Part shown: positions 24,620-33,622 of the stretch, in pieces | How positions within the stretch are numbered: position 1 is the stretch's first letter | How the letters are laid out: the number at the start of each line of letters is the position of its first letter | DNA from: Candidatus Nanoarchaeia archaeon | GTDB taxonomy: Archaea; Nanoarchaeota; Nanoarchaeia; SCGC-AAA011-G17; JAFCDX01 | NCBI GenBank assembly: GCA_028717785.1 | Contig: JAQUND010000003.1 | Coordinates: 20,465-84,464, forward strand | Direction: 5' to 3' | Length of the DNA stretch: 64,000 nucleotides | The notes under the pieces: model-generated | What the model was told of the DNA's origin: nothing | The model's input: only the letters and a program-made list of their open reading frames with translations | Databases searched by the model: none | Translations under genes and position numbers: made by a program

Positions 24620-25512
24620 TTGACATTACAAAATTCACTCCCTTCACAAATTCTAGTTTAAAAGTGCGCACACCTTTCTTGAATACATCAAACTTTGTAC
24701 ATTCAGCAATTCATCCTTGTCATTTTTATTTAACAGCAGATCAAGTTAAAAACTTCGAAGACCTCCTACATAAAAAAGGTAATTGTTCTACAAATGATGC
24801 AGGCTCAAGAATTGCTTTTGGAAATGTTTATGATTCACATGCACTTACTTTTTATCTATATAATTATTCTGCTTTAAGAGTTATAGATCAATTTATTCCA
24901 GATAAAGACGATAAAATAGTTCTTGAACTTGGTTGTAATAACGGTCACGTTTCAAGACTTTTTCAAAGAAATGGTTTTAAATTTAAAGAATATTGGGGAA
25001 TGGATTTTGATTTTTCTTTTATTCTTGATGGAGTCAAATTATTCACAAAAGAAGATAATCTATTTCAAAGCAATTTTTGTTCTGGAAATTTTAACAAGAC
25101 TTTAAATTTTAAAGATGACTCTTTTGATTTAGTTTATTTTCAGGAAGCATTTGATCACTGCACAGATAAGTTTTTTTATGCTGAACAGTGTATATCAGAA
25201 ATAAAAAGAGTTTTAAAGCACAACGGATTTCTTTATATCACTCTTTGTTTTGAACATTCTGAAAGAGATTTATATCATTGGGACCATAATTATGTATGGG
25301 ATAAATTCAGGTTTGAAACTATGATAAAGGATTATTTTGAAATAATAAATTTTGTCCCTTTACTTACTTTCGATAAACTTTTAAAAGAAACTCATGGAGA
25401 TCTTAAAAAAGTTTATCAAAATTGGCCTCCTAAATTTGCAAAAATGATTTGTGCACAATTTGTTGACAGTTCTAGTACAGCTGTAGGGGCTTATTTTCTC
25501 ATGAATAAATAA
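24616..25512 (+). CDS. class I SAM-dependent methyltransferase
   Basis: A 298-residue protein starting at ATG 24616 (ATGA coupling). SAM-binding motif I is VLELGCNNGHVSRLF near residue 100, the acidic second strand is GMDFDFSF, motif IV is FDLVYFQEAFDH, and IKRVLKHNGFLYITL is the strand-4/5 signature. The N-terminal ~95 residues are specific to this protein. The substrate is unknown; the cluster suggests a nucleotide, DNA or sugar. Confidence 0.75.
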   Translation: MIDITKFTPFTNSSLKVRTPFLNTSNFVHSAIHPCHFYLTADQVKNFEDLLHKKGNCSTNDAGSRIAFGNVYDSHALTFYLYNYSALRVIDQFIPDKDDKIVLELGCNNGHVSRLFQRNGFKFKEYWGMDFDFSFILDGVKLFTKEDNLFQSNFCSGNFNKTLNFKDDSFDLVYFQEAFDHCTDKFFYAEQCISEIKRVLKHNGFLYITLCFEHSERDLYHWDHNYVWDKFRFETMIKDYFEIINFVPLLTFDKLLKETHGDLKKVYQNWPPKFAKMICAQFVDSSSTAVGAYFLMNK

Positions 25513-25533
25513 TATTAATTATAAAATTTAAAT

Positions 25534-26067
25534 ATGATAGAAAAGGTCGTAGATATGCTAAAAATGACAATAAATGATTGGAAAAGAAGAATAGATAAGC
25601 AATTTGAATCACAACTTTATACAAAGGTTTTGATTAATAATGTCATAGAGACTATTGAAATAACAAATTTCGAATTTTGTTTGATTCCAGAAGAAATAAT
25701 AGAATTAGTACCAGCACCTGTTGAAGAAGAGATTATAGAGCGTGATTTTATAATAAAAAATTCTATATTTATGTACGAATATTATTTGTCTAAAGATATT
25801 AATTCAAGACAAGCAGCTTTTGTAAATAATTATGATGATAAGGATAATCATTGTATTTCATATTTCCATCATTATATAAGGGATAATAAACATTGCATGA
25901 ATGTTTATGTTAGAAGTATGGATTATGACAGAAATTTTTCTTTTGATTGTCAAACTTTTAATCTTGCATATAAAGAAGTTTATAATAAATTAAAGAAACA
26001 ATATGAAGATCGTATTATGGAAGGATATATAAGAGTTTTTGCGTTTTCGTTACATAAATACATTTAA
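25534..26067 (+). CDS. short ThyA-fold protein with Asn-to-Asp change (dCMP-type?)
   Basis: A 177-residue protein whose C-terminal half aligns with thymidylate synthase (ThyA). HCISYFHHYIRDNKH matches the PCH...Y-V-R-D-G-K stretch with the nucleophile Cys, and NVYVRSMDYDR matches the LYQRSxD phosphate-binding stretch. FSFD stands where ThyA has the PFN of PFNI. That Asn selects dUMP; Asp there is characteristic of dCMP hydroxymethylases. The protein is much shorter than ThyA (~260), so parts of the fold are missing. In-frame ATGs at 25555 and 25564 are alternatives, the former with AAAGG upstream. Family placement is good; activity on dCMP is inference. Confidence 0.55.
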   Translation: MIEKVVDMLKMTINDWKRRIDKQFESQLYTKVLINNVIETIEITNFEFCLIPEEIIELVPAPVEEEIIERDFIIKNSIFMYEYYLSKDINSRQAAFVNNYDDKDNHCISYFHHYIRDNKHCMNVYVRSMDYDRNFSFDCQTFNLAYKEVYNKLKKQYEDRIMEGYIRVFAFSLHKYI

Positions 26068-26133
26068 GAATAAAGTGTCATAGAACTAAACAAATAAGTA
26101 AATTTAAAAGAATCTTTGGAGAAAAATAATAAA

Positions 26134-29100
26134 ATGTCTTATTATATTCCTATACATATACATACTGATTTTTCTATTGGTGATGCACTTCTTGGTGTTG
26201 ATGAATATGTAAAATGGGCAAAAGATAATAATTATCCTTCTATTGCTATTACAGATCATGGAAATTTATGTGCTTCACTTTATTTTAATCAAGTAGCAAA
26301 TAAAGCTGGAATAAAATCAATAATTGGAATTGAAGCATATTGCGCTTTCAAAAAAGAATTTGAAAGTCAAGATAAAGAAGAGAAAAAAGAAAGAGATCAT
26401 TTTGTCATTTTAGCAAAAAATTATCAGGGTTATCTTGATCTTTGCTGGTTGCTTGGACAAGCAATGAGAAACACGTTTTATTATAAGCCAATAATACTTT
26501 ACGAAGAACTTGTAAAATATAACAAAAATTTGATAGTTTCTTCAGCTTGTATGGGTGGTAGAATACCCAAACTTGTTTTAGAAAATAAAGAAGAAGAAGC
26601 AATAGAGTTTATTGACTATTTAAAAAATTCATTTGGGGACGATTTTTATCTTGAAGTCATGGAAGTTCAAATGCCAGATCAAACTGCTTTCAACCAATGG
26701 GTTATAAACAACTATAAACGTCTTGGTATAAAAGTAATTTGGACTACAGATACACATTATTTTAAACCAGAACATGCTGAAGCACATGATGTTATGAAAC
26801 TTATAAATTCAAAAGGGTCGTTTAATGATCCTGAATATAAAAAAAGAGTTTATAGTTCTAGAAATTTATGGTTAAAAAAAAGAGAAGACATTGTTGAAGA
26901 AGCAACAAGTTTAGGATATGATATAAATATAGTAAACGAGTTTTTAGATAATACTTTAGAGATTGATTCTAAAATCGAAAAAGTAAAACTGACAAGAGCT
27001 CCTGAAGTAATTATGCCTCGATTTGGTGATAATGCTTATGAAATATTAGAAAAAAGAACGTTTGAAGCTTTAAAAGAAAAAGGGTGGGATACAATACCAG
27101 AGTATGTAGAAAGAGTAAAAACAGAACTTGAAGTAATAAAGTTCAAAAAAATGGAAGATTATTTTTTGATTGTTGCTGATATAGTTAATTTTTCTGAAAC
27201 AAATGGTGTCCTTGTAGGCTGCGGGAGGGGATCAGCTGCTGGTTCGCTTGTTGTTCATTTACTTGGAATTACAAAAATAAATCCTATAAAATATGGACTT
27301 TATTTTGAAAGATTCCTCAACGTAAAACGCCTTGATCCTCCTGATATTGATCTTGATTTTGATTCAAAAGTAAAATATAAAATAGAAGAATACTTAAAAG
27401 GCAAATATGGTTTGAATTCAGTTTCACATGTTATTTCATTTGGTACATTTGGAATAAAAAACGCTATAAGAGACACATTTAGAGTCTATTTTGATTCTGA
27501 CGAAAAAGTAAACATAGATAGACTTTCGAAATGCCTTGAAAACGATGAAGATAATTTTGATAGTGCATTAGGTAAAATGGTCGCTTTAGAAGGTGATTGG
27601 GCAGCTAAATTTATAGAATCTCACAAAAAACAATATGATATTGCAAGAATTTTAGTTGGCAAAAATAGACATTATTCTATGCATGCAAGTGGTATTATTA
27701 TTGCACCCGATCATTTAGAAAAATATATTCCTATAATGAGAGTAAAAGATCAAATTGCTACAGGCTATCCTGAGGGTGGTGATGTTCGTTTAATGACTGA
27801 CGCTGGTTTAATGAAATTCGATATTCTTGGATTAAATGCTTGTACTATTATTAATGATACTTTGAAAAACCTTAATGGTAAAATAACTATGGATCAAGTC
27901 ATTGAAAACGATAATGACACAAAGGCGCTTGAACAATTTACTATAGGAAACACTTTTAGCATTTTTCAGTTTGAAGGTAAAAATATTACAAAATTTGTAA
28001 AAAGAGCAAAACCAACAAAGTTTTCAGATCTAGTTGCTATAAACGCTCTTTATAGACCTGCTGTAATACAAGCTGGTGGTCTAGAAATGTATTTGAAAAA
28101 TAAAAAAGATTATGATTATGAGAAAGCAAAAAACGATCCGTATGAAAGTGTTCTTTCTGATTCTTATGGAATGGTGTTATATCAAGAGTCTTCAATGCGA
28201 GTTTTTCAAGAGCTTGGTGGTTTTACTTTAGCTGAAGCTGATGAATCAAGACATGTGTTCAAACTTTTGTTCAAGGGAAGGACTGACTATACAGAATTTA
28301 ATCACATGATGGACAAATTTAGAGAGGGTTGTCATAAGAACACTAAATATGATGATAAAAGAATTGAAGAGATAATGGATACGATGAAGAATTTCTCGAA
28401 ATACTCGTTTAATAGATCGCATTCTTGTGCTTATGCAATGGTTGCTTATATAATGATGTATCTTAGGACATATCATCCTTTAGAATATTTTTCTTCATTG
28501 TTATCTAATACTGAAAACACAGAATCAATGCAAGATGGTAAAAAGATTAATCTTTTTCAACATTATGTAACAGAGATACAGAGGCATTTTAATGTTAAAA
28601 TTTGTAAACCAGATATTAATGAGTCTGGTTCTGATTGTTTTAGAATAAAAGAAGATGGGTCTTTAGTCTATGCTTTAGGTCATATAAAAGATGTGGGTTC
28701 TAAAGCTGCAGTAAATATAGAACAGAATCAACCATATATTTCTTTTAAAGATTTTTTGGGTAAAGTGACGAGAAGAGTAGTAAATAAGAGAGTTATTAAA
28801 GCGCTTGTTTATTCTGAAGCAATAAAATTTGAAGACACAGCTGAGTTATTTAAGAAAGAAATTGGTGAAGAGATTGATACAACAAATTTTCTCCAAAGAC
28901 AATTTGAGTATACAAGTTTAGTTTTGTCAAAAGATTTAAGAGAAGCGACAGATAAAGAATATTCTTTAAAAGGTGTAGAAAAAGCTGCTTTACAAGGTAA
29001 AACACTGAGTAAGAGAAATGCAATACCAATAATTGTATTTATTAGTAAATTTAGAAGACTTGCTGGAAATAGTAAAAAGACAAAACAACCTTATATAATG

Positions 29101-29487
29101 AATTTTGCTGCAATTTATGATGGTACTACAAAGATCGATGATTGTATTTTAAACGACGTTGAAGGTTTGGAAATAGCTGAGGGCGATCTAGTTTCTGGTA
29201 AGCTTCATTTTGAAGAAGCAAAAAACAAAAAATACTCTGATCATGTTTTTTATTTGTCTGATATTAAAAAAATAAAAAATACAGAAAAATATGATGCGTT
29301 ATCTAAGTTTAATATTGAAATAAAACAACAAAATTCTGGAAAGTTAGAACTAGAACATAAATTAATTTCAAGAAAAAAAAGAAACGATATTATTCAAACA
29401 CCCTCTCCTAAATTAATTTCAAGAAAAAAACAAGTGTCAAATAGTACTAAACTAATATTAATTTCTAGAAAGAAGATTGACAAATAA
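26134..29487 (+). CDS. dnaE: DNA polymerase III alpha subunit (DnaE-type)
   Basis: A 1117-residue replicative polymerase. The start is ATG 26134 with TTGGAG upstream; the in-frame TTG 26116 overlaps that ribosome site. The PHP domain begins IPIHIHTDFSIGDALL with SIAITDHGNL. The C-family palm has GCGRGSAAGSLV and the catalytic aspartates in PPDIDLDFDSK near residue 405. The fingers follow (YSMHASGIIIAP), then YQESSMRVFQELGG, a helix-hairpin-helix and an OB region. The last ~50 residues hold three copies of LISRKK separated by short linkers, not part of normal DnaE. Phages rarely carry a C-family polymerase. Confidence 0.92.
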   Translation: MSYYIPIHIHTDFSIGDALLGVDEYVKWAKDNNYPSIAITDHGNLCASLYFNQVANKAGIKSIIGIEAYCAFKKEFESQDKEEKKERDHFVILAKNYQGYLDLCWLLGQAMRNTFYYKPIILYEELVKYNKNLIVSSACMGGRIPKLVLENKEEEAIEFIDYLKNSFGDDFYLEVMEVQMPDQTAFNQWVINNYKRLGIKVIWTTDTHYFKPEHAEAHDVMKLINSKGSFNDPEYKKRVYSSRNLWLKKREDIVEEATSLGYDINIVNEFLDNTLEIDSKIEKVKLTRAPEVIMPRFGDNAYEILEKRTFEALKEKGWDTIPEYVERVKTELEVIKFKKMEDYFLIVADIVNFSETNGVLVGCGRGSAAGSLVVHLLGITKINPIKYGLYFERFLNVKRLDPPDIDLDFDSKVKYKIEEYLKGKYGLNSVSHVISFGTFGIKNAIRDTFRVYFDSDEKVNIDRLSKCLENDEDNFDSALGKMVALEGDWAAKFIESHKKQYDIARILVGKNRHYSMHASGIIIAPDHLEKYIPIMRVKDQIATGYPEGGDVRLMTDAGLMKFDILGLNACTIINDTLKNLNGKITMDQVIENDNDTKALEQFTIGNTFSIFQFEGKNITKFVKRAKPTKFSDLVAINALYRPAVIQAGGLEMYLKNKKDYDYEKAKNDPYESVLSDSYGMVLYQESSMRVFQELGGFTLAEADESRHVFKLLFKGRTDYTEFNHMMDKFREGCHKNTKYDDKRIEEIMDTMKNFSKYSFNRSHSCAYAMVAYIMMYLRTYHPLEYFSSLLSNTENTESMQDGKKINLFQHYVTEIQRHFNVKICKPDINESGSDCFRIKEDGSLVYALGHIKDVGSKAAVNIEQNQPYISFKDFLGKVTRRVVNKRVIKALVYSEAIKFEDTAELFKKEIGEEIDTTNFLQRQFEYTSLVLSKDLREATDKEYSLKGVEKAALQGKTLSKRNAIPIIVFISKFRRLAGNSKKTKQPYIMNFAAIYDGTTKIDDCILNDVEGLEIAEGDLVSGKLHFEEAKNKKYSDHVFYLSDIKKIKNTEKYDALSKFNIEIKQQNSGKLELEHKLISRKKRNDIIQTPSPKLISRKKQVSNSTKLILISRKKIDK

Positions 29488-29563
29488 TTTAGGCAGAAAA
29501 CTTAAATAATAGCGTTATAGTTTAGTTGTGTTTATGCATGTGTAGATTTAAAAAGGGTCATAT

Positions 29564-30037
29564 ATGGAAGATAGGTTAAGTTGGGATGATTATTTTTTAG
29601 AAGTTGTTAAAGTTACAGCTTTGAGAGCTACTTGTGATCGGGGAAGATCAGGTTGCGTTATTACCAAGAACAATAGAATTTTGGTTACAGGTTATGTTGG
29701 TTCAATATATGGCTTTAAGTCATGTAATGAATTGGGCCACTTGATAGAAAAATCAGTTCATTCTGACGGTTCAATATCAGAACATTGTGTTAGGTGTATT
29801 CATGCAGAACAAAATGCTATTTGCCAAGCTGCAATAACGAATATTTCAATAGAGGGCGGGACTCTTTATTGTACAATGACACCTTGCAGAACTTGCGCAA
29901 TGTTGATTGCACAATGTAAAATTGTAAGAGTTGTTTGTTCGAAAAAATATCATCAAGGACAAATATCAGAAGAGATTTTTAAACAAGCAGGAATAAAATT
30001 AGATTATAAAAGTTCTGAAATCTTGAAGTATAAATGA
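29564..30037 (+). CDS. deoxycytidylate (dCMP) deaminase
   Basis: A 157-residue zinc deaminase: CIHAEQNAICQAA holds the zinc His and catalytic Glu, and MTPCRTCAMLIAQC the two zinc Cys. The N-terminal ATCDRGRSGCVITKNNRIL is typical of ComEB/dCMP deaminases. It makes dUMP for the ThyX-type enzyme. The next gene overlaps by four bases. Confidence 0.85.
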   Translation: MEDRLSWDDYFLEVVKVTALRATCDRGRSGCVITKNNRILVTGYVGSIYGFKSCNELGHLIEKSVHSDGSISEHCVRCIHAEQNAICQAAITNISIEGGTLYCTMTPCRTCAMLIAQCKIVRVVCSKKYHQGQISEEIFKQAGIKLDYKSSEILKYK

Positions 30038-30600
30038 AAATAATAGGAATATCTGGCATACCTGGTTCTGGTAAAACTACTCTTGCTCGTGCTTTAGCAA
30101 GTGCTTGTTGTAATAAATTTAAAAATATCGAATTAATTAGCGAATATGCTCGCCAATATATAATACAGAATAAATCAATAGATTCTATTTGGGAACAACT
30201 TACTATAACTGATAAACAAATCGAATGGGAAAATAGTGTTTCAGAGAGTACTGAAGTTCTTATAACTGATAGTCCTATTTATCTTGGATTTTTGTATGCT
30301 ATTGATTTAGTAAAATTTAATAATGTAAAAGATATTATTGCTTATAATAGACTTTTCGAAAAATTAATAAAATTAAACAATCGGTATGACTTAATTTTTC
30401 ATTTAGAATCAGTTATAAGTCTAGTAAATGATGGTGTAAGATGTGATCAACATTTAAACGATAAATGGAGAACTGAATCAAGTTTTATATTAATGAGTTT
30501 GTTTAAAATATTTAATCAAAAAAATATTATCGTATTAAAGTCTGATAATTTAGAAGAAAGAACACGTTTTTGTTTAGAGTTTATGAAAGATAATTTATGA
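30034..30600 (+). CDS. AAA_28/NadR-like P-loop kinase
   Basis: A 188-residue P-loop protein: Walker A GISGIPGSGKTTLA, then ISEYARQYI (a signature of the AAA_28/NadR ribosylnicotinamide-kinase group), ITDSPIYLGF as Walker B, and a C-terminal Arg-containing lid. It may phosphorylate a nucleoside such as nicotinamide riboside, or a deoxynucleoside. It overlaps both neighbours by four bases. Confidence 0.65.
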   Translation: MKIIGISGIPGSGKTTLARALASACCNKFKNIELISEYARQYIIQNKSIDSIWEQLTITDKQIEWENSVSESTEVLITDSPIYLGFLYAIDLVKFNNVKDIIAYNRLFEKLIKLNNRYDLIFHLESVISLVNDGVRCDQHLNDKWRTESSFILMSLFKIFNQKNIIVLKSDNLEERTRFCLEFMKDNL

Positions 30601-30845
30601 TTACGCTCGCAGCAATTGAAAAGAATGGTGTTGTATATGTTGCGCTTCCTGGTCAAAGACACAATCATATCATCTGCGATACAAGTCGTCCGTTTGGGTT
30701 TATGAAGGGAGGTATTCAAGGTTTTGTTGATGAAAAGGGAAAATTTTATAATCGACACGATGCAGCTTGTCATGCTTTTGAGTGTGGTCAGTTGTCTAAT
30801 GACAAAGAATGTCCAGATATTATTATCAGCGAGGATTTGTGGTAA
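30597..30845 (+). CDS. conserved phage hypothetical protein
   Basis: An 82-residue protein with the pattern GQRHNHIICDTSRPFG, GGIQGFVDEKGKFYNRHDAA and CGQLSND. I have seen this arrangement in small phage proteins of unknown function. It is translationally coupled to the kinase upstream (ATGA). A solitary CRISPR-like repeat follows 38 bases after its stop. Confidence 0.6.
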   Translation: MITLAAIEKNGVVYVALPGQRHNHIICDTSRPFGFMKGGIQGFVDEKGKFYNRHDAACHAFECGQLSNDKECPDIIISEDLW

Positions 30846-30883
30846 CTGTTCTAACATTATCGAGATACTGTAAACTTTTTGTT

Positions 30884-30915
30884 GTCGTGTCCTTCACGGG
30901 CGCATAGATTGAAAC
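30884..30915 (+). CRISPR. solitary CRISPR-like repeat, copy 1 (subtype I-C-like)
   Basis: A 32-base unit beginning GTCGTGTCCTTCACGGGCGC and ending ATAGATTGAAAC. Its form (GTCG, hairpin with TTCAC loop, GATTGAAAC handle) matches type I-C CRISPR repeats. The six-pair stem (bases 4-9 with 15-20) uses two G-U pairs. It stands alone between genes, 13 bases before the ATG at 30929. It matches copy 3 at 28 of 32 positions. Confidence 0.8.
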
Positions 30916-30928
30916 TATATAAATATTC

Positions 30929-31204
30929 ATGCAAACATTGTACGAAGAGTTTTTTAAAACATGTAAAAAATTCGATAAGCTTGTTCAAGAACAGCGATGG
31001 AAAATTGTTAAAAATAGGAACGAGTTTAAAAATACAATTGAGAACGAATATGAGTTTTGGGTAAGAGTCCTTAAAATGTTGCCTCCTGAAAGAAGATTAT
31101 TAAAAGAATTTAGTTGGATGCAACAGTGTTATAATCAAATAATGTGCAATTTAGTTGACGAATCAGTTAACTGGAAAATCAGGTGGTTAAGTGACAACGA
31201 ATAA
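30929..31204 (+). CDS. hypothetical protein
   Basis: A 91-residue helical, Lys/Glu-rich protein (MQTLYEEFFKTCKKF and onward) beginning just after CRISPR-like repeat copy 1. No clear ribosome site is seen, so the repeat forms its immediate leader. It overlaps the next gene by 14 bases. Not recognised. Confidence 0.5.
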   Translation: MQTLYEEFFKTCKKFDKLVQEQRWKIVKNRNEFKNTIENEYEFWVRVLKMLPPERRLLKEFSWMQQCYNQIMCNLVDESVNWKIRWLSDNE

Positions 31205-31427
31205 TGTTTTTTTAAATGAATTAAATTTTATTTCTAAGAGATTAGACGCAATTAAAATAGAAAAAGATAAAATAGAAAAAGATAGTCAAAAACAAGATGC
31301 TTATAGTTTTATTATTCGACTTTTTGAATCAAATGTAATATCAATAAGAAATAAATTAAAAGAAGTCAAATTAAAACAAAATAAAAAATTTGTTCTTATT
31401 AGTGGCAATACCATCAATAAAGTTTGA
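31191..31427 (+). CDS. hypothetical coiled-coil protein
   Basis: A 78-residue Lys-rich protein with a GTG start inside the previous gene. The middle (ISKRLDAIKIEKDKIEKDSQ) is a likely coiled coil. Its end holds a -35-like GTGGCA, and the TATAAT that may drive the next small RNA begins just after its stop. Confidence 0.5.
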   Translation: MTTNNVFLNELNFISKRLDAIKIEKDKIEKDSQKQDAYSFIIRLFESNVISIRNKLKEVKLKQNKKFVLISGNTINKV

Positions 31428-31433
31428 TATAAT
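31402..31433 (+). promoter_or_regulatory. putative promoter before repeat copy 2
   Basis: GTGGCA (31402) and TATAAT (31428-31433) are separated by 20 bases, close to the TTGGCA-N19 pattern seen at three other sites. The implied start, near 31440, is about 14 bases before the repeat at 31454. No gene follows for 190 bases, so the product would be a short RNA. Confidence 0.4.
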
Positions 31434-31443
31434 TTTTTTATGG

Positions 31444-31515
31444 GATAGGAGAAGTCGTGTCTTCACAGACACATGGATTGAAACAATTGAACTACTTTTG
31501 TTCTTTTCTCCTGTC
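31444..31515 (+). ncRNA. candidate small RNA built around a CRISPR-like repeat
   Basis: GATAGGAGAAG (31444-31454) can pair over 11 positions, two of them G-U, with TTTTCTCCTGTC-side bases 31505-31515. This closes a loop that holds the whole repeat copy 2 plus 20 bases of spacer. T-rich sequence follows. With a promoter just upstream and no coding frame, this looks like a dedicated RNA, for example one that imitates a crRNA. The fold is by eye. Confidence 0.4.
31454..31484 (+). CRISPR. solitary CRISPR-like repeat, copy 2
   Basis: A 31-base unit, GTCGTGTCTTCACAGACAC followed by ATGGATTGAAAC. Its six-pair stem is fully Watson-Crick (GTGTCT with AGACAC): relative to copy 1 the G-U pairs have become A-U, a compensating pattern. 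It sits inside the candidate RNA at 31444-31515. Confidence 0.8.
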
Positions 31516-31626
31516 TTACATTTTTCTAGAATTTTTATATTTTTTTATTTATCTACTTTAATCACACCTATAAATTTTAAAAATCTTTTGTTTTTTATAA
31601 TATAAAAATAATTAAGGTATATTAAC

Positions 31627-33615
31627 ATGCAATTATTTATCATTGAGTCTCCAGGAAAAATTAAGACAATTAGTAGTTTCTTACCAAGAGATTTTGTTAT
31701 TAAAGCTTCTGTGGGTCATTGTTTTTCGATTAAATCAGACACTGACATTGATTTCAAAAATAATTATAAACCAACATATAGGATAATTGATGGTAAAACA
31801 AAAGTAATCCAAGAATTAAAAAGTCTTGCAGAAAAAGCTGAAAATGTTTATTTTGCTACTGATAATGATAGAGAAGGAATGGCTATTGCGAAACTTTTAC
31901 TTGATAATATATTATCCAAAAAAGAACGTTTAGGAAAAGCAAAACGTGTAATATATAATGAAATAACAAAATCTGCTATTCTTAAGGCAATAGATAACCC
32001 TACAGAATTTGATGATAATCTATTTCATGCACAACAAGCTAGATCAGTTCTTGATTTATTAGTTGGTTTTAAGATATCTCCTGTTTTATGGAATAAAGTA
32101 CGATCAAGAACTTCAGCTGGAAGAGTTCAATCAATTGGACTTAAATTAATAGTAGAACGTCAACGTGAAATCGATAAGTTCGTACCTAAAGAATATTGGT
32201 CTATACAGGGAGATTTTATTACTAATGATAAAGAGTCTATGAGGGCCCTTTATCATAGCGAAAATGAAATCCTTAATGGAACTATAGCTACTCAAATTAA
32301 AGATGATATCAAGGCTTTAACTGATTGGTATGTTCATTCTATAGTAAAAACAAAAAAATTAAAATCACCATATCCCATATTCAACACTTCTTCATTACAA
32401 CAGTTTTGTTCTAATGTATTCGGGTGGGATGGAAAATATACAATGTCTTTAGCTCAAAAGTTGTATGAGGGTGGACATATTACTTATCATAGGACTGATT
32501 CTTTAAATATAAGTGACGAAGCTATTGTAGATACAAGAAGACTTATTGCGAGTAATTTTGGGAAAAAATACTGTCCTTTAAAACCAAGACTATTTAAGAC
32601 AAAAAACAAAGTAGCTCAAGAAGCGCATGAGGGAATTAGACCAACTCATTTAGATTCGACATTAAAAGAAATTGAATCTAGAGTTTCAGACAAAGAGTTC
32701 AAATTATATGAAGCTATTTACATAAGATTTTTTGCTTGTCAAATGAGCGATGCAGAAACAAATGCATCAAAAATTTTGATAAAGTCAAAAACTTCTTATC
32801 ATGAATTTACTGCGAATGGTCAAATAATTTCATTTGACGGATATCTGAAAATTTGGAATAAATACAGTAACACAAAAAACGAAGAATTACCTTTTGTTAA
32901 TGAAAACGATAAATTGGTTTTAGAAGAAGTAAAGACAGAGCAACATTTTACAAAACCACCTGCTTCATATAATACAGCTTCTTTAGTTAAAGTCTTAGAA
33001 GAAGAAGGTATAGGTAGACCATCAACTTATGCAGGCATTATAGACAATCTGATAAAGCGTACTTATGTAGAAAAAGATGGAAAGTCGTTTAAGCCAACTG
33101 AACTTGGCTTTTTAGTTAATGATTTTTTAGTTGTTAATTTTCCCGAACTAATGGACATTAAATATACAGCAAGAATAGAAGGAAAACTTGACGATATAGC
33201 GAATGGAAATTGTATATGGTATGATTCTGTTGACGAGTTTTATAAAGAGATTAAGAAGAGAATTATAGCTGCACAAGGTGCTGAAACATTAAAAAAATCT
33301 GAAGTGACAGATATTATTTGTCCCGTGTGTAATAACTATAAATTAGTAAAACGTTCAGGTAAGTATGGTGATTTTTATGGATGTTCTGGGTTTATTGAAA
33401 AAGGAAAAAAACATTGTAAAGCTATGTTTAAAATAGGACCTAAAGGTGAACCGATAATTAAAGTAGTAAAATTTCTTGAAGGTGTGGTTTGCGATAAATG
33501 TGGAAGTAAAATTGCTATTAGGAAGTCTGATAAGATTGATAAAGAGTTTTATGCTTGTTCTGGTTTTCCTAAATGTAAAAGATTGTTTTCTTTTGAAGGA
33601 ATACCCTTAAATTAA
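31627..33615 (+). CDS. topA: DNA topoisomerase I
   Basis: A 662-residue type IA topoisomerase. The TOPRIM domain begins IIESPGKIKTISSFL and has YFATDNDREGMAIAKLL. The catalytic Tyr is about residue 287 in GHITYHRTDSLNIS. KPPASYNTASLVKVLEEEGIGRP and PTELGFLVNDFL follow. Two C-terminal zinc domains start at CPVCNNYKL and CDKCGSKIA. It relaxes negative supercoils by cutting one strand. It is shorter than E. coli TopA (865), a usual size for phage or compact forms. Repeat copy 3 follows seven bases after the stop. Confidence 0.93.
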   Translation: MQLFIIESPGKIKTISSFLPRDFVIKASVGHCFSIKSDTDIDFKNNYKPTYRIIDGKTKVIQELKSLAEKAENVYFATDNDREGMAIAKLLLDNILSKKERLGKAKRVIYNEITKSAILKAIDNPTEFDDNLFHAQQARSVLDLLVGFKISPVLWNKVRSRTSAGRVQSIGLKLIVERQREIDKFVPKEYWSIQGDFITNDKESMRALYHSENEILNGTIATQIKDDIKALTDWYVHSIVKTKKLKSPYPIFNTSSLQQFCSNVFGWDGKYTMSLAQKLYEGGHITYHRTDSLNISDEAIVDTRRLIASNFGKKYCPLKPRLFKTKNKVAQEAHEGIRPTHLDSTLKEIESRVSDKEFKLYEAIYIRFFACQMSDAETNASKILIKSKTSYHEFTANGQIISFDGYLKIWNKYSNTKNEELPFVNENDKLVLEEVKTEQHFTKPPASYNTASLVKVLEEEGIGRPSTYAGIIDNLIKRTYVEKDGKSFKPTELGFLVNDFLVVNFPELMDIKYTARIEGKLDDIANGNCIWYDSVDEFYKEIKKRIIAAQGAETLKKSEVTDIICPVCNNYKLVKRSGKYGDFYGCSGFIEKGKKHCKAMFKIGPKGEPIIKVVKFLEGVVCDKCGSKIAIRKSDKIDKEFYACSGFPKCKRLFSFEGIPLN

Positions 33616-33622
33616 TTATAGA

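Noticed and set aside
26116..26133. TTG 26116 as the DnaE start
   Set aside because: It overlaps the TTGGAG ribosome site used by ATG 26134, and the PHP domain begins right after the ATG.
29524..29555. GTTGTGTTTATGCATGTGTAG followed by ATTTAAAAA, a possible decayed repeat copy
   Set aside because: The handle is changed at several places and no stem can be formed in the right register. Chance similarity in AT-rich DNA is as likely.
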